Notes: generated by a model from the sequence alone, not told the origin. A stretch of DNA of 64,000 nt from Phyto melanocephala (GCA_941918925.1 OW799234.1:124829395-124893394); one strand, 5' to 3'. Shown: positions 12,985 to 26,507, numbered from the stretch's first letter. Translations and numbers: made by a program.

Positions 12985-13085
12985 AATCTACCTTAAATTG
13001 ATGCAGTATTTTAGGAGTTATTAGCTTTAAAAGTTGCTACTAATACATTTACAAAACATATGTGTGTAACAAAATAAAAAATAAC
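12985..13085 (-). repeat. Dispersed repeat family B, fragment
   Basis: AAAGTTGCTACTAATACATT and CATATGTGTGTAACA align with 39950-39990 (same orientation) and inversely with 21160-21230. Confidence 0.6.
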
Positions 13086-13594
13086 ATTTTGAATTAACAT
13101 TTGCAAAACAACAATACAGAGTATAGTGACATTACTATAGTCACATTTACAACTAAATTACATAAATATGTACATTGAATGCACTAACTTACAAAAAAAT
13201 ACAACCAAAAAGTTCACCGCACATCTTCGAATATAAAATATTTTTGCGAGAAAATTTCGAATTTTCTATATTTAATTTTTGTTCATATACAGAAGAATTT
13301 GAAGATATGATATATCGATGTTCTTGTTTCGAAGAGACCAATGTTTTTCTCTAAAAACCATTGACCTCAAGAAACCAGTTTTATCATTTATGTACTACGT
13401 GACATTTCCTACCACCCAGATATCAAAGTATTGTTTTTTGTTGTCTAACGTAATGGCCGCCTTTTTAAGTTTTTCCTAAAGTTAGTAGTAGAAGTTAGAA
13501 GTTAAAGTAGAACAAAACATTAGTCATCTTGAGATGAAACAATCGATGTATAACACTTTAATATTTAATTGTAAATAACAGTAAGTAAGAGTGA

Positions 13595-14478
13595 AGAGTA
13601 TTTACTGATGGTTCCCTTATAGACGAAAGGGCAAGAGCCGGGCTGCATTCAACTGAGTTGAGTATATCAGGCAGAGATGCTTGGATTGCTGCAGGCGTTG
13701 AACCACTTGTTATAAGATCGAGTATCGAGTGCATGGGAAGAGAATTAGCATAGCACTTAACAAACAACATCAACTCGATAATGGAGCTCGAATGTGTTCT
13801 GAAGCTCATTAGGTGAACGAGGTAATGCTAATGTGGGTTAAAGTATTTACATGTTGACATAGATGGAAATGAAGCGGCAGACGAACTTGCGAAAAGGGGA
13901 GCTGCTGTGGAATTCTGCGGACCGGAACCTAGACTTGCTCTTGGGGATGGGATGGTGCGGGCGAAGATCCTACAATTGGTGGAACCTATGAACCTAAGAA
14001 GATGGCTGGAGACGACCATATGTAGGCAGATACTTATGGTGTTCAGAAGGTTCTTTGGCAGGAATGCAGTCAAGAAACTCAGATATAATCGGAGTACCCT
14101 GAGTTGGATAACTGTTTTAATCACAGGACACGGCAACTTCAAATATCATCTGTACAGGATTAAGGTTGAGGAGGATGATGTTTGCACAATGTGCCTTCGA
14201 TACTGCTAAGACAGCGGCGCATGTAGTATGCGAATGCCCGGCAATGGCTGGCAGTAGACTTAGTACCAGCACACGTTGGATGTAAGTGCTATGGGGGAAA
14301 TTAGTCTAGGGCAGATGCTGGTGATTACAAAGGACTCTGTGATGAGGATTGTAGATAAACCTGGGATGGCACGGGACACAGTGAGGTCGGGGGTACTTTT
14401 TTGGTAGCCTCGTAATCTCTGGGAATCGAAGGGGGTCGAAAAGATCTGCGTCGGTATCCCCCCTACATGTACTTATAT
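13595..14478 (+). mobile_element. LINE remnant: RNase H, zinc knuckle and 3' end
   Basis: With several frame changes: FTDGSLIDERARAGLHS (RNase H start), DIDGNEAADELAKRGA (RNase H end), LVEPMNLRRWLETT, FFGRNAVKKLR, ITGHGNFKYHLYRIKVEEDD. A CTMC...H..CECPA knuckle follows. This order is that of RNase-H-bearing insect non-LTR elements (R1, LOA or I-like). Related remnants are at 34060-34345 and, inverted, at 43865-44755. Confidence 0.82.
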
Positions 14479-14482
14479 ATAT

Positions 14483-14745
14483 AAGAGTGCTATATTCGGC
14501 CATGCCAAATGTTTATTTGCTAATACTCAGGAAGTTATGGGGCCATTGTGCTGGTTTTCAACAGAGATTCATTCCTGGATATTTCCAAGACATTGAAACA
14601 TATGGGGACTTTACAAAGTTGATTTAAACGGACAAATAGCTATCAATCGACTTTCCTATTTAAAATCTTTCAGAAATTAAATACTTTATGGAGTCGGAAA
14701 TGAATGTTGAAGAAATTGTAAAGCTTCATATATCCTTGACACTAT
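14483..14745 (+). repeat. Dispersed repeat family A, fragment
   Basis: AGAGTGCTATATTCGGCC, AGTTATGGGGCCATTG, GGATATTTCCAAGA and ACTTTATGGAGTCGGAAATG align with the ends of the copy at 9553-10575; the middle is deleted. It abuts the LINE remnant. Confidence 0.7.
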
Positions 14746-17700
14746 TTCTTAATATAACCTTTAAATATGCCAAATCTCATACCACGACGTGCTCTGAATG
14801 AGACTTAAAAAAGTTTTTTAATGTTTAAAAAGTTTTTATTCATATTTTGTTATTTTTAAAACGCCATGCTTTATTTTAAAGTTAATTAAAAAAAATCTGC
14901 AAAAAAACAATTTTATGGTACTTTTTAGTCTTAAAAAATATTCATAAAAGATAATTTATTGTAAATTGTTCGACGATACCGCAAAATTATCATACAGATA
15001 TTTTTTTTGGTCAAAAAGTTATTTGATCACCTTCTCTGCAACGTAAGAACATTTTCAAACAGATGTGCGTTATTGGTTAAAAGGCAGGTGCCTCAAACAC
15101 TTTTTCGTTTGCTCTGCTCATTAAACACTCGCCAAACTTCTAAAAACTTTCGAGTATTGTTTTTTTTGCAGCAGCTATTTAGAAGTTCATAAAATGATTG
15201 AAGTTCTGACAGTTTGATTAGCGACTGGTTGTTTTAGGCAAATTTGCCAAAACATATCCAGCCATCCATTCATTGTGCGTGTGCCATCGAAGTGTTTTTG
15301 GGCTTAAAAACAAATTTGCAACAGATTTATATTCGTGTTTTTTGTGTCTGCTAAATCGTTGACCTGTTCATTCATTCATTTGTTTGTTGCCAGTGTTCAG
15401 TTCGGTTGCATTTTATTTTTTGTTTAAATTAAACTCATAGAACGATTATAATTTTATGTTTAATTTACGATTACTCACTTTACTTTGTATTTTATTTAGC
15501 AAGTTCTTAGTGTTATGGAAATTTAAATTTACCTGAAATTAGTTTTTTTATTATTTAGAATTTTTTTTGTACTTTGACAGTACAGACAGGTCTAGTGAGA
15601 AAAAAGCCGTCCAATTTCAGTCAGTTGTAAAATTTGCATTTTCACCATGCAAAAAGGTATTTTAATAAATTGTGCTTAATGTAACCAAGTTTTTTTTAAA
15701 AAACCAAACAACTTTTGTTCAATTCTATATTGAGACAAAGTATTCGACAATTTCTGAACTTATGGAAAATTGCTGACTATTCGCTGTTTATAGAAAAATT
15801 TTATTTTCTACACAGATTTGTTCGCAACAGAACAGAATGAAAAAGGAACAACAAACCACACATACAGATTTTCAGTTGAACAGAAACAGAACAGCTGATT
15901 CATAACAGCATAGAACGTACAAACTAATTCTGCATTAACATGTGTTTTTTACACAACAGATATTGTCAGCTGATCTACAACAATCCGTTATTAGTATGGA
16001 CTTACAGAAGTCGTTTGGTTCTTTTAAGGACAAAAATTCAGTTTGATTATTCTCCAATACGCTAATTTGAAATTTTAATATCAGTGAAAATCTATAAGTC
16101 ATTACTTCGTTAATGAAATGCTTTGCCGCTGTTATCAAGATCACTATTACTTATACCCTAAGCTTTAGCGCGCTTAAATGAGAATTATAAAAAGTTATGT
16201 ATTTGAATGGCTTCTAGCAAATTTCGCAACATAAAATGGTATAGTAAGTGTGTCTTAGCAAATATCTGAAAATAAGTACTATCGTATCACATTATAAATC
16301 AAGTCATTACTAAAATACATCTTAGTAAGACATACGATATGTAATAGTCAATAAGAAGTATGTTATTTAGTAAGAGCAAGTCATTTCCTAGTTTTTGAGG
16401 GAACGCACACAAGAAAACGTGAAGAAGTATTTTTAAGCAAATTAATATTGGATTTCATAATCAACTAAATCAGAATGAAATAAATTTATGAGATCCTATT
16501 ATGTTATTATATACATAAATACATAACAATATATACACTTGTTTATATGGACCATTAAATTTTAGCTGGTCACATTAATTACTCTGACAATCTCGATACC
16601 TTCAATAATGACTTGTCATTTTTAATTCGAAACAATTCGTATAACATTCAAATATTTATTTAGTTCTATTACTTTTTTGTATATTTAACTATAAACTAAT
16701 ATAATATACACTTTGATGCAAAAGCTTTTTTACGATTTTAAAAAGTTTGGAATTTCTAATTCACACACACTAAACTTTTAAACGTGTTTTAGTTGTTAGT
16801 GATTTAGAGCTAATTTAAAGCCGGCTAGACATACAAATAGACAGCGGTTTTTGTTATGTAGATGGAGGAAAAATTATCACGTACGGAAGCCACTTATAAA
16901 TTGAATTGGTGCTGCTGCTACTACGTCACTTTATTACCTGTATGATTCACCCCACTAACCGTTTAACGACAGCAAGCAAAAATCCCCGTTGACAAGTTAG
17001 TCTTGTGTTTTTGATTGTCTACTCTTTATTAAATTTTTTTTGCGAAAAAAAGAGAGCTTAAATACAAAGAGTTAGAATTTATATTTAATAAAAAGTTACA
17101 GATTTTGTTAATTAAATTTTAAATTGATTAAATAAGAGTTAACAAGAGGAAAACTAACTTTAAGAGATCTTACTTTTAAAAGTTTTTAAAAAATGCTCTT
17201 TTTGGAGGTGTAAACAAAAATTTGAATGTTATAAAGTAATACCTGCCTACTAGTAGTTTAGATTAAAACAAAAAATACTTTTATTTTTAACAAAGTATAG
17301 CCAAGGTTGAAAGGAATATTTTAGTTCTAATAAAAAAAGGTATGTATTTTATTATGTACATACATATATGGAAATAGTTAAAGTTTTAAGCAGATTGTTC
17401 GATATTTCAGGACCATTTTAATCGAATTGCTCGACTTTAAAAAATGTTTCCCTTAGGATGTCGAGTTTATGCACTTCACAAAATATTCTTGCAATATTAG
17501 TAGGATATTCTGAAACGCACACAAACACACACATAATTAAACTCAACCAGGGCACATTAAAAAGGTAACTTAACATGAGGCGAATTTATTACTATCTCGG
17601 CACAAGGTAAGTCAAGGCGAGTTTGTATACCAGGGACCGAAAAGTCTATAATTTAATTCACAACCCTAGTTATATTCTACTATTGATACTAGTTTTGTGT

Positions 17701-18045
17701 TTACAGTATTTTTATAGTTCCTATTGAAAATTTTTTTATAATAATACAATTTTAGCTGATACATATGTATGTATTAAAATTTTGTATTGATGATACATAT
17801 GTATTGTACGTATGAAGGGTATAAAAAATTTAAATTTTTTCAAGTAACAAAAAATAATTTTTTTTGCTTTTAAAATAATAAATACCCCAGCAAAAAAAAA
17901 TGAAAAAGAAAAAATAAATGTATGACTTCAACTCATGATGAAAAGCGTCAATTTAGGTGAAACATTAACATGTCATTGGAGAGCATGTGTTTATATGAAT
18001 ATATTAATAAAATTCACTTCATTCTAAGAGTACATAGAACGCATG
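14746..18045. other. Intergenic sequence, no gene seen
   Basis: AT-rich with a modestly GC-richer patch at 15000-15400. No recognised domain, repeat end or RNA. Confidence 0.5.
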
Positions 18046-18047
18046 TA

Positions 18048-18986
18048 AAGGGTGATTTTTTAGCTATTATCTTTTTGGCAACACTTGTTTAAACAGCTGA
18101 CGCACGTTTCGTGTTTTGTTTCACTGTCAAACATCTTCAGTTTGGTCTATAATTTAACCATGAATCGTCTTAAAAACGAACAACGCTTGCAAATTATTGA
18201 ATTTTATTATCAAAATGCGTGCTCTGTTAAGAAAGTTCATCAAGCGCTTCTTATTGAAAAAATGTGTTCATCGACGAAACTAATTTTTGTCTCAATGGGT
18301 ACGTTAATAAGCAGAATTGTCAATTTTGGAGTGAAGATCAGCCAGACGCATTGCAAGAGCTACCAATGAATCCAGAAAAAGTCAAAGTTTGGTGCGGTTT
18401 ATGGGCTGGTGGCATCATTGGACCGTACTTTTTCAAAGATGATGCGAATCGTAACGTTACTGTGAATGGTGAGCGCTACCGTGAGATGATATCCAACTTT
18501 TTTTTGCCCAAAATGCAAGAGCTTGACTTGCATGACATGTGGTTTCAACAAGAAGGTGCCACATGCCACACAGCACGCTTAACAATGGACTTATTGAGAG
18601 GCGAGTTCGGTGAACATTTTATGTCACGTTCGGGACCGGTCAATTGGCCGCCTAGATCGTGCGATTTAACGCCTTCAGACTATTTTTTGTGGGGCTATGT
18701 TAAAGCTCATGTCTATACACACATACCCGCTTCAATTGACGCATTGAAAGACAACATTGAAGCATTTATTCATGAGATACCGGCCGAAATGTTGGAAAGA
18801 GTATGCCAAAATTGGACTAAGCGGATGTACCATTTGAGGCGTAGTCACGGTCAACATTTGCATGAAATAATCTTCAAACATTAAATTATATGGACCGTAC
18901 TATCGATTTAAATTAAGATTTCATTAATTTTTCTGAATTCTATGTGTTTTCTTTAACTTCCCTATAGCTCTTAAAAAATCACGCTT
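18048..18986 (+). mobile_element. mariner-like (Tc1/mariner superfamily) element, internally deleted
   Basis: The terminal repeats AAGGGTGATTTTTTAG and the complement of CTTAAAAAATCACGCTT are flanked by TA on both sides (18046-18047, 18987-18988). The 939-bp element holds a disrupted transposase (18160-18884) and is shorter than a typical 1.3-kb element. Confidence 0.92.
18160..18884 (+). pseudogene. mariner-like transposase, internally deleted
   Basis: It starts MNRLKNEQRLQIIEFYYQN (N-terminal helix-turn-helix), then jumps at about 18250 with a frame change to the catalytic domain (from 18264). Catalytic positions: FIDETNF keeps the first Asp; the second reads WFQQEGATCHTA, where the usual QQD is QQE; the third, NWPPRSCDLTPSDYFLWG, keeps Asp. 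The C-terminus ends naturally (LHEIIFKH). The rest of the DNA-binding region and linker is missing and the second metal-binding residue is altered, so the protein should be inactive. Confidence 0.9.
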
Positions 18987-18988
18987 TA

Positions 18989-21059
18989 TATTAAATTAAA
19001 AAAAAAAAAAACATATTTCATAGGTTAATGAAGTTTGTTTACATGAATTGTTTAAGATATTTTACATACATTCACATATATTTTGAAGCACATCAAATAT
19101 GGGTAACTATTTTGTATTTGGAGAAGGTATTCTTCTTGCCGTCCTTTGCTCTTATGAATATGAAGTCATGAAAATGTTATTCACATTGAACTAGTGCAAC
19201 ATTTTTTGCTGGGAAATAATATGCTTTTAAATTAAATGTTTTGTTAATTGTTTTTTTTCTAAAACTATAAATAAACTTAAATATTTTTTAAATAATTTTT
19301 TTGTAGCTCTGCAGAAGTAAGATTTGATCAACTTTTTCATTCCTTATTTTTATTTACATGACGTTTAACAATACAACCGATACAACAAATTGTGTTCACA
19401 AGTAAATAAACTAAACTGTATTTCAATAGACGATACAGAATACAATACGGGGTTGTGAATTGAACATCTATAGATGTTTTAGTATATGAACTGATTTTGG
19501 ATGACTTACATGTAATACATTTATCAAAGATTGCAATATAATATTAAATAAAATATTATCGTTTATACGAAAACGTTGTCAATTTGAAATCAAACTTGTA
19601 TTGTTGTCTTGTACTTTTGAACTGTGCATATACATATATTACTAACACTACTACTATTTACTAATATTTTTCTGATTAATAAAAACCATTGCTAACACAA
19701 CAAGGCAAATCTATTGCAAACATTATTTGCAATAGAATAAAATGAAACATAATTAGCAAGAATTATAATTGCAAAATTCATATGAAGCCTTAGAAAATCT
19801 TTTTTAACATATTAATAAAACTTTATTGTTGCAATGATAATAAAATATGGAAATTAAAGACAAACAAAAACACAATAAACTTTTTTTTACAAACAATTGC
19901 ATTGTAACTATCTACTTGATAATATATAAATTATATACATAGATACATAATAAATAAATTAAAGATTTCAAACTACACAATAACAATAGAAATGAAGAAC
20001 CACAAAAACAAAAAAATAAAATAATCGTAAAATGTGCAAAAAGAGGCGGAGGATCATGTATGAACATTTTTGCGGTTTGTGTTACTCTGGCATTAATAAA
20101 TAGAAAAAGTTTGTATTTTATTTTGAACACCCCAAATATAAACAGTTAACAAACACTTTAGTAAGTAAATAGATATGCACACATACGTACATCCACACAT
20201 GTGTGTTTACATATAAACACTTTTTATATTTACATATACAATACTTAGTTAAATTGAGAGGACAATCTGAAAATTCAGTTAAAAAATTGTGAACCTTGTA
20301 AGCATGTGACAGGATTGGTTTCTCTTAAATCAGACTGCTTGTCTATTATAGTTTTTCAAGATTAAATTTTTGAGTTTAGGATAACGATAATTTTATGAAT
20401 TATGTGCTATCTAAATAGAAGAGCATATTGATTTTCGTATACAAGTATTTATCTAAATTATAAGTTAAAAAAAACAATTATTCCAAATGATATACGTTTT
20501 TACGCTATTACTTCCTGTAAAGTAATCCAAAATAGTTGAAAGTTTGCTTGACGGTAGTTTTGAATTTCGGGATTGCAATGGTGTAAATAAGAAAATTTAA
20601 GTTTATGTCGACTTAAGCAATTGTGCCTTTTTTCCACAAAAATTTTTGCTCTATATTGGACAGTCTTCAAAGTGCTGTAAAATTAAAATTTAATTAAATC
20701 TACTGTGGTCGACCCATGCGACCATAATCTAGTTCTAAACGATTTTGTAAGCTAGAAATCAATTTATATTTATTTATCAGGTAATCGCATTTCGGAATTA
20801 TTTTTTTTGTTTATGATTTTTATATATGAAGCTTGACATTTTAAATAAATGGGGAAAAGAGAGAACTCTTATATTTATGAACTTTGACAGCTGAAGTCTA
20901 AATTAAGTAAAAATAAACTTAGCCGACTAATTAAGACTACCTGATTAATAAATATGCCTCGCTAAAAATATATCTTTATTACAACAATTTTTTTAAATAA
21001 ATTTACATATTTATTTCGAATTAAATTTCTTTCCTAAAGTCAATCCAATAAACTGTGAA
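18989..21059. other. AT-rich intergenic sequence, no gene seen
   Basis: Long A/T runs and short chance frames only. Confidence 0.55.
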
Positions 21060-21480
21060 TAGCACATTTATATTAAGTTTTTTATACCAAACACAGAAAA
21101 ACATTTTTGCAAAAACAATTTGCTTCAACATGCAATACTCTTTTTTATTTCTTTACACACATATGGTTTGCGCATGTGTTAGTAGCTACTTTAACCACTT
21201 ATAACTCCTTAAAGACTGAACCAATTAATACGTATGAAGAAAATTCCTTCCAAATGGTATACATTTCTTTAAATCGGTTGTATAATGTGAGTGTAAACTA
21301 CGTAACAAAAACCGACACTCTTTTTAAAATATATAAGACAAATCATCCCTTCATCAAAGTGATGGCAGTGGGTATATGGAAGTTTGTTATATCATGTAAA
21401 ACACAAAATATTTATTTAGGATAATTTTGTTATATCCGCCTGTGGGCATTATTTTCACGACGGAACTTTTATGCCGGATA
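21060..21480 (+). repeat. Dispersed repeat family B copy
   Basis: GCATGTGTTAGTAGCTACTT and ACTTATAACTCCTTAAAGAC match the complement of 39895-39990. The 105-codon frame at 21107 lies wholly within this repeat and is not credible as a gene. Confidence 0.6.
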
Positions 21481-21555
21481 AAATGAAATTTATTTCTTAT
21501 TAGTGTTCAGAAACAGTTTAGTGCAATATTAAAAATTAGATAAAAGTGTCAAGTA

Positions 21556-22460
21556 AAGGGTGGTTAAATTTTAAGGGCCAATGTGGAATGTGAACCACAC
21601 CTAAGCGTCAAGTTTTTTTCTGCGTTACATTTGACATTTCTCAATTTCAGACCAACTTAATTTGAACCATGGAAAGATACACAATCGAGCAACGCGTTAA
21701 AGTTATTCAGGCTTATTATGAAAATGGGCGTTTAAATCAAAATGCATATCGTGCATTTCATTTTCAGGGATGGGGCATATTTTCACCTTAGTGGAGTGGA
21801 GCAGAACTGCCGCATTTGGGCGAATGATAGTCCAAGAGTGATTGTCGAAAAACTAATGCACCCACAAAGAGTGACTGTGCTGTTTATGGGCTGGTGGCAT
21901 CATCGTGCCGTATTTATTCCAAAATGAGACCGGTCAGGCAGTTACTGTGAATGGTGTTCGCTATCGTGAGATGATAACGAACTTTTTATGGCCCAAATTG
22001 GAAGATATGGATGTGAAAGATATGTTATTTCAACTGGAAGATGCTACTTAAAACAGAGCTAACGAAACAATGGCTCTTTTGCGCGACAAATTCAATAGCC
22101 GTGCTATTTCAAGTGGTGGCGATGTCAATTGGCCGCCAAGATCATGTGATTTGACACCGTTTGACCTTTTTCTTGGGCGATATTTGAAAGAAAAGGTGTA
22201 CGGCGATAAGCCAGCAACAATTCAAGAGCTAATGGTTGAGATGATTCCGCACATTAACGGCATTGAACCTCAATTATGCCTCAGCGTCATCGAAAAGTTG
22301 GATCATCGGATGGAGATGTGCCGCTGAAATCACGTCGGCCATTTGGACGATATTTTGTTCCATACATAATTGAACCATACCAATATTATCATAATAAAAA
22401 GAAATGACAATAATTTCCTTAATAATTTGTGTTTTATTCAAAATCAATTTAAACACCCTT
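21556..22460 (+). mobile_element. mariner-like element, second family, internally deleted
   Basis: AAGGGTGGTTAAATT at the left and the complement of AATTTAAACACCCTT at the right, flanked by TA (21554-21555, 22461-22462). 905 bp. It contains the decayed transposase 21669-22327. Confidence 0.9.
21669..22327 (+). pseudogene. mariner-like transposase, deleted and with stops
   Basis: It starts MERYTIEQRVKVIQAYYENG, then is deleted straight to the first catalytic block (FRDGAYFHLSG, Asp kept). It continues through VNGVRYREMITNF. At the second catalytic block the sequence reads FQLEDAT followed by a stop. NWPPRSCDLTPFDLFLG holds the third Asp. Frame changes occur at about 21920 and 22050. Non-functional. 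Confidence 0.88.
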
Positions 22461-22654
22461 TATAAAAAATTATATGTGACGATAACCATGTGAAAGTATG
22501 AATGTTTTGGAAAATTTTATCTAACAATTAAATTTAAACTATAAAATGGAATAATATGTGGCAAAACATCAATTAATAGTTTTGTATTGAATTGAAATAA
22601 TAGTTTTGTTTTGAATTGAATCAAAAAAATCGTTGATAGAAATAAGTTTAAGTA

Positions 22655-22890
22655 CATACAGCACTTGTAGTTTTGATCAAGGGAATGCTGATGATGAAAC
22701 CGTAGCTGGAATTAAAGATACATACCACTTAGCTAGTATTGGATAACGTAATATTCTTAGATATTCTGTCATTGTCACATTGAACTTACACCCTAATATA
22801 AATTTATTTCAAAATAGAATCGAAAAAAGTTCACCAAAAGTTGTCACTGACCGATTCAATTTTGTAGGCATAAAAACTATATACTGTAAA
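22655..22890 (+). repeat. Fragment related to the MITE at 5672-6482
   Basis: ATGCTGATGATGAAACCGTA then GCTGG matches the 6250 region of that MITE, and diverged homology continues to about 22890. Confidence 0.5.
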
Positions 22891-24061
22891 GAAATAATGA
22901 AAATATTTAAATTTAGATACAAATTTTATTCTATTTAAAATCACTTTTCAGCTCACCCTCTTATGTGCTTATTTAGTATAGGCTTTAAGCAAAGTGTCTT
23001 AAGAAACACGAAATATTTTACAATCCACCAAATACACTCAAGCACACTTTACATTCACATTCCTACGTTCTCGTCGTCGTCGATGAATTGTGCAAGTGTA
23101 GGGGTGTTTAAGGAAAATTTTTACACATAAAATTCCTTGGTCCTAAAAAGAAGATGGTGTTTGTTTTTTGCGTTGAAGTATAAATTTTTGTTGCTTTTAA
23201 TTTTATATCTTGCAATCATAGAGTCATTTTTTTATTGCTTTTGTTGTATTGTATTTTTACTTGTATAAGTTTCAACTTATTTTAAGATCTCAAGAAGCCC
23301 TACAACAACAAACAATTTCTGTTGCTGTTGATGGTAACTTTAAGCCTGTTTAACAAGAAAGAAGAAGACATTGATGTTGTTGACGATGTTGTCGTAAGAC
23401 AAGGCAGATGTAATAGAAGTAGGAGAAATGTTGTGATGTCAATATTCCTCTTTATTTCTGAGGACCAGTTTAAAGTAGACATTGTTTCAAGAGATAAAGC
23501 TTAAACAGGGAATTTTTTTACGTGGAATTAAAACTCGAATATTCACATAGTCATTGAAGGTTTTTGTTCAAAAGCACGACAATCAGAAATATTTGCTCTT
23601 CTTAAAAGGACTTCAATTTACAAAGTTACACATAAGTGATTTTAGATTTTTTTTTAAGTTTTCATAGCAAAAATCGATTTGTGATCAAATATATGATATA
23701 TCACAGATTAAACATATCCCTCGTTGTGACTCTTTTTCCCTGAGTTTTTAAAATTAAAATTTTTTTTTACGTCAAAGTACTACGTAGTTTTAAGTTTTTG
23801 CATAATCTCCCAGCAAAATAACACATTACAAAATAATGAGTTGAAAGTACTTCTAGTAACAGTTCTTCACTACTTACAATTTGGCATTTAAGCCCATTAT
23901 AATAACACGGCGATGTCATTGAAGGCTCGCTTGCAAATAGGGACTTAAATAAGTACCTACACCCCTCGGGACTCGAATAAATTCTTATTAGAGTTGCTTT
24001 TAAATAGAAACTTAAATAAATACTTACTTTTTTAGCAATATAGAACGAAATATTTATTTTA
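22891..24061. other. Intergenic sequence, no gene seen
   Basis: Contains a short TCG repeat near 23073 and CAACAA-type runs near 23300. Opposed frames at 23300-23504 look like simple-sequence artefacts. Confidence 0.5.
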
Positions 24062-24750
24062 GACCCCAACAAGTATATACATATTTTCTGAATCAGGGTT
24101 TAATTTTATGAAGATTTAGCTATATCCGTCCGTCTGTTGAAAGGAGGTCTAACCGAAAAGCTAGGGGCTCAAATTTTGCCAGAATATTTATTTTACACAA
24201 GGTTTGTTTGGTATTGAAAATGGGCTAAATAGAAATATTAGAAACAGAGTCTACCAAGAGAGTTAAAGCTCGTAATGCAAAAGTATGTAAAAAAAACCAT
24301 GTCCTTCCAACATCGAATAAAATGCAATTTCGTCCAAAGGCATTAACGTAGAGCCATGAAACTTCAAATGTATATTTCCTGAGTAAAAAAAAATATTTTT
24401 CTCTAAAAATTCCATTCGAAATGAGTTTTAGATCAAAATGTACGAAAATGTATACCACATAGTGTATTTTTCGGTACATTTAAACTATAAAAAAAAATTA
24501 AAAAATGTAAAAATTTTATTGAAACGCCTACTTTAACGCTCACTTTCATTAAAACACTAAAATTACGAAAACATTTTACTCGCATATCGAAGTTATACAA
24601 AGAAAGTAATATTTTAGTATTTTAAAGATATTATTATTTAAAAGCGATTACTGTTTATAACAAAATAATAAATTTTGTGCTTTAAAAGTACACAAAATTG
24701 GTGGTGGGTATAAAAGATTCAGCACAGCCGAATATAGTGCTCTTACTTGT
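24062..24750 (-). repeat. Dispersed repeat family A, inverted copy
   Basis: The complement of GCCGAATATAGTGCTCTTAC at the right end and CAGACGGACGGATATAGC at the left match family A. Internal sequence is diverged and has no coding frame. Confidence 0.6.
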
Positions 24751-25413
24751 TGTATTTTTAACTACATATTTTTTAATATGTCTGTATTATCAAATGAGAA
24801 ATGGCCCGAATGAAAAAATTCATATTCTGTGGAGTCTTATTTCATTTTAATAACTTTGGGGTCATTTTTAATTTTTGCGGAAATTAAAAAACATGTAAAA
24901 AAGCCCTTAAACATGCGGAATATATGCTAAAGAAAATGATCATAGATGAAGCAAAAAGTCAAGTTAATTGAAGTTTAACTAAACCAACTTTATTTTAACA
25001 GCACAAAACTGTCCTTTAAATGCTAAAATAATCAATCGAGACGTCATACAACATGAAACATTTGCCTGCATATTTTTATGTTTTTTTTTTTGTTACAGCA
25101 ACTTGATGCCAAGCGTACAGTAGGACACATGGACATCATTTTAACATCGGTTGATCACAAGCTTAACTAAAGCCTAAATTGTCAACAAAGAACTATGTAC
25201 GATTATCAAAAGCTAATGAACGAGTATGAAATAATATAATTGAATATACACTCATATTCAAATTGTATGAAGAAACTTTGGAACGAACGTACGTGTAGAA
25301 CACGATCGATCATCATACATGTCATCAGTCATGTGTAAAATTGTACAGACTTGAAACGTCTCAACTTTACAACTGGTATTTTGCATGTTGTTTGGCACAC
25401 AATTACTTAACCC

Positions 25414-26507
25414 CATAGCTGCCAGATTTGACGATTTATCGTCATTTTGACTATTTTACGTGCTAAAATTAAGTGTTGACGATTTGACGATTTATGCTAT
25501 GTTTTTGACGATTTTCAAGAATTCAAGTTTGCAACATTTTTCATTACTTTTATATCAACCTTAAACTAAATAAAAATAATTTGTAACGGTTTTTTATGTT
25601 ATTAATAATAGAACAGAGTGAAAGAGATACATCGATCATTATTTAATGTGTTTGTGTGAGTAATTTTTCCACTTGTACATTTTTAACATAGTATATGCCA
25701 CATATTATCAACTGATACCTACAACTCGAACAAATATAAATTTGGAAATGCGTTTAAAACAATATTAGTTTTTTAAGTAAATTTATTTAAATTATTTAAG
25801 TGACAAATTAATATGCTTAAATACTTCAACAAAATGGTAAGTTCTTTTTAATTATACATTAAAACCTTAAAAATCAAACATATTTTCAATAGAAAACCAA
25901 GATGATGAAAATTCTAGCAGCTCTTCCTCTGTAAGTAGAAATTTCATCAATTTTTTATACAAAACTTTGTCGTAGCTAAAATGAAATTTTAATGGTGTTT
26001 TTCACAGGTAACCAACAAGAAGAAGAAAATTAAGGAAGACTGGTTTGCAGATCCAGAAATAAATTTATGGGCTAAAAAGCGAAACGATGTAGTTTATTTT
26101 GGCGTTGTGCTCGTCTTACGCTTGCCTAAAGCTACCTTAATCTGTAGAAACTTTAGAAAGAAATGATTATAATTATTTGTCAATTAGTCTGAATTAGATG
26201 CAGCCAATTCATTATTTATTATTTTTTGTATTTATATACATATTAATATTTATTTTTCGAAAATAATTCTAAATTGTATTATATTTATTGTCATGTTCTT
26301 AACTTAAAAGGGTCTAATAAAACCATTGATCTCTCTGGATTTAAAAAGTTTGTTATGTTATGCATTAAATAAAAAATGTTTTGTTTTGAAAAATGCGTTT
26401 TTTTATTTTGACGTTTTTATGACGATTTGAGTAAACTATTTGACGATTTTGACGATTTTTTTTCCCCAAATTAGACGATTTTGCCCCTATTTTATCTGGC
26501 AGCTATG
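25414..26507. mobile_element. hAT-type transposon with perfect 8-bp target duplication
   Basis: The ends CATAGCTGCCAGAT (25414) and its exact complement (ending 26507) are flanked by identical CTTAACCC duplications (25406-25413, 26508-26515). Length is 1094 bp. Both subterminal regions carry clustered GACGATTT motifs, likely transposase binding sites by analogy with other hAT elements. Inside are exon-like pieces with plausible splice sites but no full transposase, so it is non-autonomous. Confidence 0.88.
25813..26166 (+). pseudogene. Residual spliced coding sequence of the hAT element
   Basis: A short ATG frame (MLKYFNKM, 25813-25836) ends at GTAAGT. A second piece (25893-25930) lies between TTTCAATAG and GTAAGT. 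A third starts at 26008 after TTTTTCACAG and reads VTNKKKKIKEDWFADPEINL before ending in a stop near 26166. In the third piece's frame the second piece reads NQDDENSSSSSS. The starting exon is not in the matching phase, so no single product results. I do not recognise the protein. Confidence 0.4.

Noticed and set aside
21107..21424. 105-codon open frame as a possible gene
   Set aside because: It lies inside a dispersed repeat (family B) whose other copies have no such frame, and it shows no domain or codon character.
23300..23504. Opposed 60-codon frames with poly-Leu or acidic/basic content
   Set aside because: Produced by CAA/GAA-type simple repeats; identical extent on both strands argues for artefact.
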